Assembly: GCF_024298845.1 (NCBI RefSeq)
Contig: NZ_CP101156.1
Span: 744,001-808,000, forward strand
Direction: 5' to 3'
Origin: Natronosalvus amylolyticus
GTDB taxonomy: Archaea > Halobacteriota > Halobacteria > Halobacteriales > Natrialbaceae
DNA length: 64,000 bases
Of the stretch, positions 26,728-34,650 are shown piece by piece; position 1 is the stretch's first letter, and each line of letters starts with the position of its first letter. The position numbers were made by a program, and so were the translations under genes. The notes under the pieces are model-generated. The model was not told the DNA's origin. It did no database searches and saw only the letters and a list, made by a program, of their open reading frames with translations.

Positions 26728-27066
26728 ATGATCTGGGAAGTTTTCAGACAGGAGAAACCGGGCGGCTATCACACCCACTGTGGGAACGTCCACGCACCGG
26801 ACGCACAGATGGCGAAACTGTTCGCCGAGGTCCAACACGGTCGGCGAAAACCGACGAACAGCCTCTGGGTCGTTCCCCAGCAGGAAGTGGCCGAGGTCGA
26901 CGCCGAGGAGGCGAACTTTGGCGGCACGACGGACAAATCCTACCGGTGGGCGATGACGTACAACCGGGTGGACGAATCGTTCGCCGAGGAGGTCGCCGAC
27001 TCACAGCGCGAGCAGGAGACGGCCGACCGTGAACGTGATGAGGTAACCGCAGGTGGGAACCGATGA
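26728..27066 (+). CDS. paaB: 1,2-phenylacetyl-CoA epoxidase subunit PaaB
   Basis: 112 residues. The motifs WEVFRQEKPGGYHTHCGNVHAPD and SLWVVPQQEVAEV match PaaB, the small structural subunit bridging PaaA/PaaC dimers. The C-terminal ~35 residues are a charged helix, longer and more acidic than in bacterial PaaB. It starts three bases after the paaA stop and overlaps paaC by four bases, so the three are translated together. Confidence 0.93.
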   Translation: MIWEVFRQEKPGGYHTHCGNVHAPDAQMAKLFAEVQHGRRKPTNSLWVVPQQEVAEVDAEEANFGGTTDKSYRWAMTYNRVDESFAEEVADSQREQETADRERDEVTAGGNR

Positions 27067-27920
27067 GCGCCATCGAGCACCTCTCGGGGCCCGAAGACCT
27101 CGAGGACGACGAACGGGAAGCTGTCGAAACCCTGCTCTACCGGCTGGCTGACGACGAGTTCGTCATCGCCGAACGCTACACCGAGTGGCAGGTTCGCTCC
27201 CCGACCCTCGAGTCGGACCTCGCGCTCTCGAACATCGCCCAGGACGAACTGGGTCACGCCCGCCTGTGGTACGACCTCCTCGAGGACTTCGGCTATACGG
27301 AAGCCGAACTCCTCTGGGAGCGAGATCCCGCAGATTTCAGACACTCGACGATGGTCGAACTCCCCTTCGAGACGGGCGACTGGGCCGACGCAATCGTCCG
27401 GTCGTACCTCTACGACGAGGCCGAAGCGCTCAGACTCGAGGCGCTCGAGGACTCATCGTACCCGCGAATCGTCGACCGTGTCGGCAAGGTGCTGGGCGAG
27501 GAAACCTATCATCGCGAACACGCGACCAACTGGCTCGAGCGACTGGCCGGGACCGACGACGGGCGAGAACAGGTGCAAAACGCCGTCGACCGCGTGTTTC
27601 CCCACGCACTCACCCTGTTCGAGCCGGTCGATCCGGACGTCGAGCGCCGAATCGACGAGTACGGAATCCGCACCCGGTGCCTCGACGAACTGGCCACCGA
27701 TTGGCTCGACCGTGTCGTCCCGTTCCTCGAGTCCCAGGGCATCGAGACGCCGGTGTCGGACTCGAGTGAAGTGACCACGGCTGACCTGCCGGACGTTCGC
27801 GGCCGTGATGGCACGCACACCGACGAGTGGTTCGACCTCTACGACGAATTTACCCACACGTACCGCGAACTCGGCCGGGACCGCGCCGACCGGATTATGT
27901 CGGACCCGGACGATGCGTAA
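27063..27920 (+). CDS. paaC: 1,2-phenylacetyl-CoA epoxidase subunit PaaC
   Basis: 285 residues. A ferritin-like paralogue of PaaA with LADDEFVIAERYTEWQ, NIAQDELGHARLWYD and EETYHREHATNWLERL. In bacteria PaaC is structural, without an active di-iron centre. It overlaps paaB at ATGA. After residue ~230 the tail VSDSSEVTTADLPDVRGRDG and a final WFDLYDEFTHTYRELGRDRA follow the family pattern. Third gene of the operon; 48 bp separates it from paaD. Confidence 0.93.
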   Translation: MSAIEHLSGPEDLEDDEREAVETLLYRLADDEFVIAERYTEWQVRSPTLESDLALSNIAQDELGHARLWYDLLEDFGYTEAELLWERDPADFRHSTMVELPFETGDWADAIVRSYLYDEAEALRLEALEDSSYPRIVDRVGKVLGEETYHREHATNWLERLAGTDDGREQVQNAVDRVFPHALTLFEPVDPDVERRIDEYGIRTRCLDELATDWLDRVVPFLESQGIETPVSDSSEVTTADLPDVRGRDGTHTDEWFDLYDEFTHTYRELGRDRADRIMSDPDDA

Positions 27921-27968
27921 CTGTCCGGACGCAAAACGAGTAACCGATACTGCAAACACACCGAAATT

Positions 27969-28523
27969 ATGACTGAAAAAACCCCCATCGGCGGCGAGAA
28001 TCCAGGTTCATCTACCGAGGGAGAGAGTGACCGGCCTCCACGGAATGACCCCTCGAGTGAACTCGCTGCCGACGTGAGCGATGACCGACACGACGTCGAC
28101 GTCTCGTTCGATAGCGACGCAGAACAGACACCGTGTGCGTACACCCGATACGTCGAGCGCGGTGACGTCGAAGGCCTCCCGGCGACCGGTGAGGAAGCCG
28201 TGGGAATCGAGCGAGCCGTGTGGGACGCACTCTACGCGGTTGAAGACCCCGAAATGCCGGTCTCCATCGTCGACCTCGGGCTGATTTACGGCGTCGAACT
28301 CGAGGAGGGCGACGATGGCGCCCACGTCAGAGTAATCATGACGCTCACCTACACTGGCTGTCCGGCCCGGAAAATGCTGAGCGACGAGGTTCGAGAGGCC
28401 GCAGCCTCCCCGGATGGGGTCGAATCCGCCGAACTCGAACTCGTCTGGAGTCCCTCCTGGTCGCTCGATATGGTTACCGAACAGGGGAAAGCCGACCTGC
28501 GAGAATTCGGCCTGAGTGTCTAA
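27969..28523 (+). CDS. paaD: PaaD-type MIP18/DUF59 iron-sulfur maturation protein, zinc-ribbon half missing
   Basis: 184 residues. The C-terminal ~100 residues are a MIP18/DUF59 domain: VWDALYAVEDPEMPVSIVDL, MTLTYTGCPARKML with the reactive Cys, VWSPSWSLDMVTEQGKADL. This matches PaaD, which assists Fe-S or di-iron assembly in the epoxidase. Bacterial PaaD carries a C-terminal four-Cys ribbon; here the protein stops at LREFGLSV and that ribbon is a separate gene two bases downstream. The N-terminal ~75 residues are an acidic, probably disordered halophilic extension. Confidence 0.9.
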   Translation: MTEKTPIGGENPGSSTEGESDRPPRNDPSSELAADVSDDRHDVDVSFDSDAEQTPCAYTRYVERGDVEGLPATGEEAVGIERAVWDALYAVEDPEMPVSIVDLGLIYGVELEEGDDGAHVRVIMTLTYTGCPARKMLSDEVREAAASPDGVESAELELVWSPSWSLDMVTEQGKADLREFGLSV

Positions 28524-28524
28524 C

Positions 28525-28695
28525 ATGCGACGAACAACCGATCCAAGCGTCGAAACGGGTGGCGACTCGAGCGGTGCCGAGTGTCCGTACTGCGGCTCGA
28601 GTAATACCGTCAGAGAGCATCCGAAGGGACCCTCGCTGTGCCGATCGATGCACTACTGCAATGGCTGTGAACAGCCCTTCGAGAAGTTCGAGTAA
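28525..28695 (+). CDS. Stand-alone PaaD zinc-ribbon protein
   Basis: 56 residues, starting one base after the paaD stop. Its Cys pattern is CPYCGSSNTVREHPKGPS, then CRSMHYCNGCEQPFEKFE, which matches the C-terminal ribbon of bacterial PaaD (CPRCGS...CRDCREPF type). So the two halves of PaaD are encoded separately here. Such a short gene is easily missed in automated annotation. The tight spacing implies co-translation. A promoter is not apparent between the halves. Confidence 0.85.
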   Translation: MRRTTDPSVETGGDSSGAECPYCGSSNTVREHPKGPSLCRSMHYCNGCEQPFEKFE

Positions 28696-28813
28696 AACGG
28701 ACTGCAGCCAGGCGTTTTCAGGGTATTCCGAGCCGATTTATCGAACACCAGCTTCGGAGATCATTCGTCTGTGAAACAGTAGCCTTAGGACCCTTCATTC
28801 CCTAGCCAGGGGT

Positions 28814-29290
28814 GTGAATCGTCGGCACGTCCTCCAGTCAGCAGGTGTGGTGTCCCTCGGAGCCCTTGCAGGGTGTCTCGACGGCGTGAGAGAGCACTTT
28901 ACCGGCAGTATCAGTACGAACGCGCCTATCGAAATATACAGTGCAGCAGAACGCTCGTACAACATCGCTCTCGAGGGGATCGACCCCGAATCCGGACGAC
29001 AAACCTACGACCAGAGTTTTAGTGTCAATCCGAACGAGCGAGTGATTCCTCAGACCGCGGCACGGAACGGCCAACTCTTTCGAGTCACCCGGTTCGGGCA
29101 CGACGACCTGAGCGGACGCCCCGGAGAGGACCTGGTCGAACAGGGAACCGTCGAGCGTGACACACAGCAGATAGACATTCACATCACCGACGACGATCTG
29201 ACCCTGACCATCTCGAGGTCGGAAACTGAGACAAACAGCTCCGCAGACGGAGAAGAGCGGACCGACGGAGACTCCGCTTCCGCCGAGTGA
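28814..29290 (+). CDS. Secreted lipoprotein, function unknown
   Basis: 158 residues from GTG 28814. The signal has a basic N-terminus (MNRRHVLQS) and a lipobox LAGC at residues ~18-21, so a lipid-anchored exported protein, probably through Tat although the twin arginine is not followed by the usual pattern. The mature part is beta-rich with an acidic Ser-rich C-terminus. No family is recognised. It is 118 bp after the paa operon and could be a separate unit. Confidence 0.7.
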   Translation: MNRRHVLQSAGVVSLGALAGCLDGVREHFTGSISTNAPIEIYSAAERSYNIALEGIDPESGRQTYDQSFSVNPNERVIPQTAARNGQLFRVTRFGHDDLSGRPGEDLVEQGTVERDTQQIDIHITDDDLTLTISRSETETNSSADGEERTDGDSASAE

Positions 29291-29384
29291 GCCACCGAAT
29301 GCGCCCCCAAACCGCACCCGTTGGTTCGTGACCTGATTTTGGACATAGCGTTTCGATTCGGAGAGACGTTGCCCAACTCTTCGC

Positions 29385-31151
29385 CTACGGATACGGGTGG
29401 AACGCTCGCTCGAGTCTGGGTTTGAAGCCCATCGATTCGGGAACCTCTCGCGCCCGGTCGCTGAAGTACGGGTCCCCCGTGAACAGCGGTTGGGCCTCCG
29501 GAACCACGACACGAACCGCTTCGAACCCGATTCCCTCGACATCTCGAGTGGTCAGCCGAGCCGCATAGGGCGTCAATCCGGCATCGGTTGCCCGCGTGAG
29601 GAGTGCTTCGAGGCGATCCGCACCGGTTGGAACGGGGTCAGGGCCGACCGTCTCGGCGGCGACCGACGTTTCCACGTCGACGAACTGACGGGCCTCGTCC
29701 GGAAACGAACCGTAGTGCCCGATTGCACCACCAGCTTCGTCGGCCCCCTCAGGGCCGAGACTCCGCAGTTCCATCCAGTTCTGCACGGCTTCCTCGAGCG
29801 CGCCCACGGCCGCCGCGGACGCATCGAGTCCGGCAGCCGACCCGATGGCAAAGTGTGGCCAGGACTCGTCGTACTCGTCGGTTGGAACCTCGAGGTCGCG
29901 GTGAACGGCCACCGCGACGACTGGCACGTCGACGTCCATCGTACACAGCAGGGCCGTGGTCTCCAGTCCCTCGCTTCGAGCCCGTTTTCGAAGCGTCGTG
30001 AACGCATCAACCTCGACCTCGAGGCCCAACGGCTCGAACGTGGAGTACCACGATAGCATGGTGGCGTCGCGCTCGAGGACTTCCGTCAGGCCCGAACACA
30101 GGGCGTCGACGGTCGACGAGCCGAGACCCAGACCGGTCGTAATCGAGGGGACGTGAGCCGTCCCCGGTTGTGGAAACTGCACCGCGGCAGCCGGAAGGTA
30201 GGTTCGGTCGCCAGTCTCGAGCGCTGTGGCCTCGACCCAGCGGATTTCTGTCTCCGGATCGTAGGTCGGAGAGTCTTCCTTTCGGGCGAGTGCCGTCGGT
30301 GAAACGGCGTTCGAGAGCTCACTCTCGCAGGCGTGAACGAAATCGCTATCTCGATAGGTGCCAGCACAATAGCGTTCGAGGCCCTCACCCACGGCTTTCA
30401 TCAGGGCCCCGTTCCAGTCGGTAGCGACGCCCGCCGACTGTTGGGGTGCCTGCACGTCGCTGTAGGCCGAGGTGTCGGCCGTCGTCGCGAGGTAGTACGG
30501 TGCCGGGAACGACTCGAGTTCGCCGATGGACTCGATCAATCCGACGCGGTCGTCGATAGCGAGTTCGGCCCGGTCGACGGCCGCTTCGAGTGAGAGAGAG
30601 TCGTCGTCAGTGCGGTCGAGGGTCCGATCACGACCGCCATCTTCAGCCGGTTCCTGGCAGGAACAGCCGGGCACCGGGTGGAGCGTATGTCTCGCATAAG
30701 GCAGTTCGCGAACCTGTCCCAGAATCGACGGCTCGTCGCCGCTAAACAGCCGAATGCACTCGCGGCCGGCAATCGCGCCGGCCAACCGCGCCGCGCTCCG
30801 GTTAGCACGGGGCCTTTCATCGGCGTTCGCGGTCGTCGAGGCCACGCGCGCCTCGAGACACTCGAAACAACCACTCGCCGCCGACAGTCCGGAGACGGCC
30901 GCGTCGACGCCCTCGAGAGCGTGGCCACCGACGCCGCCGATTTCGACGGCGACCCAGGGTGTCCCCCCGGAGAGCGCCGCCTCGTTCGCTCGAGTGAAAG
31001 TCTCGGCCCCGACGACGTCGCTCACGACACCAAATCGGGCATCCGACAGGTCCGCAGGGCTGGCAGGGACGACCGAAATCGAGTCGACATCATCGAATGC
31101 AGCGGTGACCGCCGCACGAACCGGATCGTCTCCAACGACGTGTACGTCCAT
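29385..31151 (-). CDS. YcaO-domain protein with an E1-like N-terminal domain
   Basis: 588 residues from ATG 31151. Residues ~1-190 resemble the ThiF/E1-like leader-binding partner found with TOMM cyclodehydratases, including GCFECLEAR and a later GCSCQEP Cys pair. The rest is a YcaO domain with the ATP-site acidic motifs AVGEGLERYCAG, EVLERDATMLSW and GALEEAVQNW. YcaO enzymes phosphorylate backbone amides to form azolines, thioamides or amidines; the substrate peptide is not visible within 3 kb. It is last in a minus-strand row after the COG1325 and small acidic genes. Possible targets include a ribosomal or translation protein (inference). Confidence 0.8.
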   Translation of the reverse strand: MDVHVVGDDPVRAAVTAAFDDVDSISVVPASPADLSDARFGVVSDVVGAETFTRANEAALSGGTPWVAVEIGGVGGHALEGVDAAVSGLSAASGCFECLEARVASTTANADERPRANRSAARLAGAIAGRECIRLFSGDEPSILGQVRELPYARHTLHPVPGCSCQEPAEDGGRDRTLDRTDDDSLSLEAAVDRAELAIDDRVGLIESIGELESFPAPYYLATTADTSAYSDVQAPQQSAGVATDWNGALMKAVGEGLERYCAGTYRDSDFVHACESELSNAVSPTALARKEDSPTYDPETEIRWVEATALETGDRTYLPAAAVQFPQPGTAHVPSITTGLGLGSSTVDALCSGLTEVLERDATMLSWYSTFEPLGLEVEVDAFTTLRKRARSEGLETTALLCTMDVDVPVVAVAVHRDLEVPTDEYDESWPHFAIGSAAGLDASAAAVGALEEAVQNWMELRSLGPEGADEAGGAIGHYGSFPDEARQFVDVETSVAAETVGPDPVPTGADRLEALLTRATDAGLTPYAARLTTRDVEGIGFEAVRVVVPEAQPLFTGDPYFSDRAREVPESMGFKPRLERAFHPYP

Positions 31152-31280
31152 ACTCGAGGCTCTCACGCAGAAGGCAAAAGCGCGGCGTTCGTCGGAGACC
31201 AGGAGTCTCCGTCAGGCGGCCAGTGCCGTCACTCGAGTTTCATCGACAGAGCTACCGACACGTCTCGGTAATGAGGCCAG

Positions 31281-31727
31281 TCAGGAATCCTGGGCCGCCG
31301 CAGCGAGGTCCGTCAAGACTTCCTCGGCGTTCTCGACCGCGTGTGCCTTTTTCGCCGGATAGGCCTCCACTTTCGCGCGGAACGTGATGCCGTCGCCAAG
31401 GGCCACCTCACCGCCGAACGCAGCCTGTTTGTCCAGTCGGAGGAACAGTTCACAGTTCTCGGTCACTCGGTCGTCGAGTTCCGCGATGAGAGTGTCGAAC
31501 GCCTCGAGGTCAGTCAACTGGGAGAGCACGTGCCGAACGTCGTCTGCGTTCTCGACACGCGCCGAAAGGACGAGGATGCGGTCGCCGTAATGGCCCTCAC
31601 TTTCGACACGTTGGATCTCGAATTCCTCGGGGAGAAAGCGGAGTAAGGCGTCTTGGACCCGTTTTTCGTCCTCCGTGGCGTAGCAGAACGTTCGCAAATC
31701 GACGTAATGAAGCGGTATCTGTGGCAT
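31281..31727 (-). CDS. RNA-binding protein of the COG1325 family (predicted exosome-associated)
   Basis: 148 residues from ATG 31727. IPLHYVDLRTFCYATEDEKRVQDAL and ESEGHYGDRILVLSARVENADD are the family hallmarks; the C-terminal part LRLDKQAAFGGEVALGDGITFRAKVEAYPAK is a strongly conserved block. Archaeal COG1325 proteins are linked to the exosome in genome comparisons; biochemical data are thin. The acidic helical tail is a halophilic feature. It lies 129 bp upstream of the YcaO gene and 61 bp after the next small gene, all on the minus strand. Confidence 0.85.
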   Translation of the reverse strand: MPQIPLHYVDLRTFCYATEDEKRVQDALLRFLPEEFEIQRVESEGHYGDRILVLSARVENADDVRHVLSQLTDLEAFDTLIAELDDRVTENCELFLRLDKQAAFGGEVALGDGITFRAKVEAYPAKKAHAVENAEEVLTDLAAAAQDS

Positions 31728-31788
31728 CTGAGATTTCGATATCGGTATGTCGACCACTGGCCATCGTGAAACGGCCAGCTAACGTACC

Positions 31789-32001
31789 TTATTCTTCGTC
31801 GCCTTCGTCAGCCGGTTCCGCTTCGGGGGCCGCCTCGAGTGCGTCCTCGGGAACGCCCGACTCCTGTCCGTCCTCGAAGCTGATAGTGTAGGTGACGTCG
31901 CCGAACATCGACTCCATCGTCTGGGTGATGGTCCCGGTTTCGCCGTCGAACTCACTGTGTTTGTCGTGCAAGACGACCTGGTCGTCTTCGTCGAAGCTCA
32001 T
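31789..32001 (-). CDS. Small acidic SH3/KOW-like protein (DUF1918-type)
   Basis: 70 residues. A short beta-barrel-like core (DDQVVLHDKHSEFDGETGTI) with a DVTYTISFEDGQESGVPE strand pair, then a very acidic tail. It resembles small SH3-like/KOW modules known from ribosomal and DUF1918 proteins. Function unknown. First gene of the minus-strand row with COG1325 and YcaO; the divergent Hsp20 gene starts at 32187. Confidence 0.65.
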   Translation of the reverse strand: MSFDEDDQVVLHDKHSEFDGETGTITQTMESMFGDVTYTISFEDGQESGVPEDALEAAPEAEPADEGDEE

Positions 32002-32186
32002 ACTCGACTTTCCCCGTCACCGGGTAAAAAGGCCGTGATTCGTCGATGCAACTCGATCATGAGTGTCGAATCGATCGGAGTCGGCTCCATCATCATGGAT
32101 CATCTCGAATACTGAGAAATCGACCAACATGAGAGTCACTCCAGTGCAGAATACCGTTTTTGAGGCTGTGCGGTGGAGTGGATGAT

Positions 32187-32642
32187 ATGGCCCGACGATC
32201 AAATCCGTTCGAAGACCTCGCAGAGTTGGTCGACCGACTGAGTCAAGAGTTCGAAACTGCGGCTCGTTCGTGGAATCCCGACGATACACGCGGGGGGTTC
32301 GGCTGGTCGCTCGAGGAGCGCGAACCGAGCATCGACCTGGCAGACCACGGCGACGCGTTCGTCGTCACCGCCGACGTTCCGGGCTATGCGGCCGATGACC
32401 TCGAGAGTCGTCTCAGCAACGGAACGTTACACATCAGTGGAACTCGGTCGGAGACGGACGAAACGACGGACGAGACGTTCATCAGACGGGAACGAACGAC
32501 GCAATCGTTCGACCGGCGCGTCTCGATTCCGGAACCGGTCGACAGCGACGGCGTAAGCGCCACGCTGAACAACGGCGTCTTGACTATTCGCCTCGAAAAG
32601 GCAGAGCCGACAGCAGGGCAAGTCGGCATCGACATCGAGTGA
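32187..32642 (+). CDS. Small heat-shock protein, Hsp20/alpha-crystallin family
   Basis: 151 residues from ATG 32187. An alpha-crystallin domain: EPSIDLADHGDAFVVTADVP, GTLHISGTRSE, RRVSIPEPVDSDGVSATLNNGVLTIRLEK, with the A-x-x-x-N-G-V-L signature. It acts as an ATP-independent holdase chaperone forming oligomers. N-terminal helical arm of ~50 residues; a C-terminal extension without a clear IxI motif. Heat or salt control is likely, but no operator is recognisable. Divergent from the DUF1918-type gene. Confidence 0.92.
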   Translation: MARRSNPFEDLAELVDRLSQEFETAARSWNPDDTRGGFGWSLEEREPSIDLADHGDAFVVTADVPGYAADDLESRLSNGTLHISGTRSETDETTDETFIRRERTTQSFDRRVSIPEPVDSDGVSATLNNGVLTIRLEKAEPTAGQVGIDIE

Positions 32643-32657
32643 ACCAGGTAGCTGACG

Positions 32658-33677
32658 CTACGTGGAGGACGCCTCCTCGAGATTGAGCGCTTCGAAAAAC
32701 CGTCGCCTGATCCGGGTGTCGACCAGTGAGAGCAGTGCTTCGTCATCGTCCCCGCCGTCGTCACCGAACAGTCCCAGTTCGATCCAGCCGCCAGCCATGT
32801 CATGGTGACCCCCAACCGAACCGAGGTCGCCAAAGGCCGCCCCGAGCAACTGACCGACGTTCACTCGCGGGTCGAGCGACCGGGCGCTGAGTCGGATCGT
32901 CCCGTCGATGATCCCGTAGGCGAGAACCGTGTCGACGCCTTCGACGTTGAGCAGGTATTCAGCAGCCTGTGGCAAGGCATCCGTCTCCGTCGTGCGCCCG
33001 ACGCTGGCGATCATCGACGACCCGCGTTGTTTTCGGTCGACGATAGCCCGACCGATCGCGTCGATCGTCCCCGGAGAGAACGCGCTCCCGTAGAGTCGCT
33101 CGAGCGTCTCGAGGTCGGCGTCCCGATACACGGCAAGTGCAGCCTCGTACTCTCGAAGCGTGGGCTCGCGCAGGTAATCCAGGCGTTCGCGATGGAGGGC
33201 AAACAACAGCGCAGTCGCGAGCCGCGGCGGGATTGATAGCTCGAGCTCCTGAAGATACTCCACGAAGATGGTCGCCGTCGCCCCGTAATCCGTGCGCACG
33301 TCGGCAAACGCGGCTTCGATCGGCGGCCCTGGATGATGGTCCACCACGATCGACGGCTCGAGTTCGGTCGTCAAACTCGTATTGACGCCCTGTTTGGAGT
33401 GGTCGACGAACGCGATACAGTCGAACGAATCCAGGGGGACAGCTCCGATTGGTTCGACATCGATATCGAGCAGGTTGACGAAGGCCCGATTTTGCTGGTG
33501 AGATATCGACCCACCGTAGGTGATCGCGATGTTCGAAAGGTCGGCCTCGCTCGAGGTGGCGATCTCCTGTAGCGCGAGCGCGCTCGCCAGCGTATCCGGG
33601 TCGGGATTATCGTGACAGACGATCGCGAGCGAATCACACGCCTCTAGAACGCTCACGAGAGCCGCTGCACGTGACAT
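32658..33677 (-). CDS. DHH family phosphoesterase
   Basis: 339 residues from ATG 33677. The DHH domain has CHDNPDPDTLASALAL (motif I), FVDHSKQG (motif II), VVDHHPGPP (DHH motif); the DHHA1 half carries GSVGGHHDMAGGWIELG. The family includes NrnA-type oligonucleotidases, cyclic-di-AMP hydrolases and RecJ-like nucleases; without a CBS or TrkA domain this looks like the NrnA-like group. It is Mn-dependent. Convergent with the Hsp20 gene (15 bp apart). Confidence 0.9.
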   Translation of the reverse strand: MSRAAALVSVLEACDSLAIVCHDNPDPDTLASALALQEIATSSEADLSNIAITYGGSISHQQNRAFVNLLDIDVEPIGAVPLDSFDCIAFVDHSKQGVNTSLTTELEPSIVVDHHPGPPIEAAFADVRTDYGATATIFVEYLQELELSIPPRLATALLFALHRERLDYLREPTLREYEAALAVYRDADLETLERLYGSAFSPGTIDAIGRAIVDRKQRGSSMIASVGRTTETDALPQAAEYLLNVEGVDTVLAYGIIDGTIRLSARSLDPRVNVGQLLGAAFGDLGSVGGHHDMAGGWIELGLFGDDGGDDDEALLSLVDTRIRRRFFEALNLEEASST

Positions 33678-33801
33678 ACCTACAGTACGTCGACGACAGG
33701 CTTGAATTTCAGCCCCAGGTTCGCGTTGTTCGCTCTGGAACAAAAACAGTCACCGCCCGATGTCGGTCATCGGGTTGTGCACGAGTGAAAACCGTGGCCG
33801 A

Positions 33802-34263
33802 TTACTTTCGAGACTTGATCAGGAACTTCATGTCACCTTCGAAGACGACCGTCCCCTCCTGGTTCGTCATCGTCGTATCGATGATCACGAGCCCCGAGTC
33901 GTCCCGACTCGAGAGGTCTTTGGTCTCGATTACCTCCATATCGAGCGAGATGGTGTCGCCCATGTTGACCGGTGCGGGGATATCCATGTAATTCATCCCG
34001 AGGAACGCCAGCACGGTTCGCTCGAGGAATCCACAGCGGTAGACGAAGCCGGTTGCCAAGATGAACGTCATCGGCCCGTGAGCGACGCGTTCGCCGAAGT
34101 ACTCGTCGTCAGCGTAATGTCGGTTCGTGTGTAACTCGGTCCAGTCACCCGAAACCATCGAGTGGACGACGAAATCCGTCTCTGTGACCGTTCGCCCGAC
34201 GCTTTCGAACTCCTGTCCTTCCTCGAAATCTTCGAAGTAATGTGGCTCGTAGCTGTACGGCAT
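33802..34263 (-). CDS. MaoC-like hotdog-fold dehydratase
   Basis: 153 residues. The hydratase motif appears in DDEYFGERVAHGPMTF; SMVSGDWTELHTNRHYA supplies the catalytic Asp/His region (D..H). It hydrates enoyl-CoA or a related intermediate in acyl-CoA metabolism. The paa operon is 5 kb away on the other strand; a functional link cannot be claimed. ATG 34263 is preceded by AATTAAAGG and TATACC stretches about 30 bp upstream, a suitable archaeal promoter. Confidence 0.88.
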   Translation of the reverse strand: MPYSYEPHYFEDFEEGQEFESVGRTVTETDFVVHSMVSGDWTELHTNRHYADDEYFGERVAHGPMTFILATGFVYRCGFLERTVLAFLGMNYMDIPAPVNMGDTISLDMEVIETKDLSSRDDSGLVIIDTTMTNQEGTVVFEGDMKFLIKSRK

Positions 34264-34346
34264 ATATCCACGTTCACGGTATACTACCTTTAATTGTGAT
34301 GGTTACATCTCACAAATGACTTATCGGCTCCCCTCGTAGCCCGCGT

Positions 34347-34571
34347 ATGGACCAGGACGATTTCGTACGCCTCGCGTTCATCGCGTTCGGCCTCGTCATT
34401 TTGAGTTTCGTCATCCTCGGATTCAGTCGGCTCGTCGTCCCGTTTCGAGTCGCCCAGACGCTCGCCGCGCCCGTCGGCGTCATCGGGTTCGGCCTGGTCG
34501 TCTTCCTCTTTCTCCGCGCAACGGCCTCAGCAACGGGGATTGCCCCGATAGAAGAATCGGTGGAAGAGTAG
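34347..34571 (+). CDS. Small two-helix membrane protein, function unknown
   Basis: 74 residues with two hydrophobic helices (LAFIAFGLVILSFVILGF and VGVIGFGLVVFLFLRA) and an acidic C-terminus IEESVEE. No family recognised; codon use matches its neighbours. It precedes hisD by 80 bp on the same strand and may be co-transcribed. Confidence 0.6.
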   Translation: MDQDDFVRLAFIAFGLVILSFVILGFSRLVVPFRVAQTLAAPVGVIGFGLVVFLFLRATASATGIAPIEESVEE

Positions 34572-34650
34572 CAAAAAACCAGGCCGCCACCACACAGACA
34601 CCGCTGTCACGAAAGAAACCGTTTTTCACGCCCCGCTCGAAGCCCATTCT

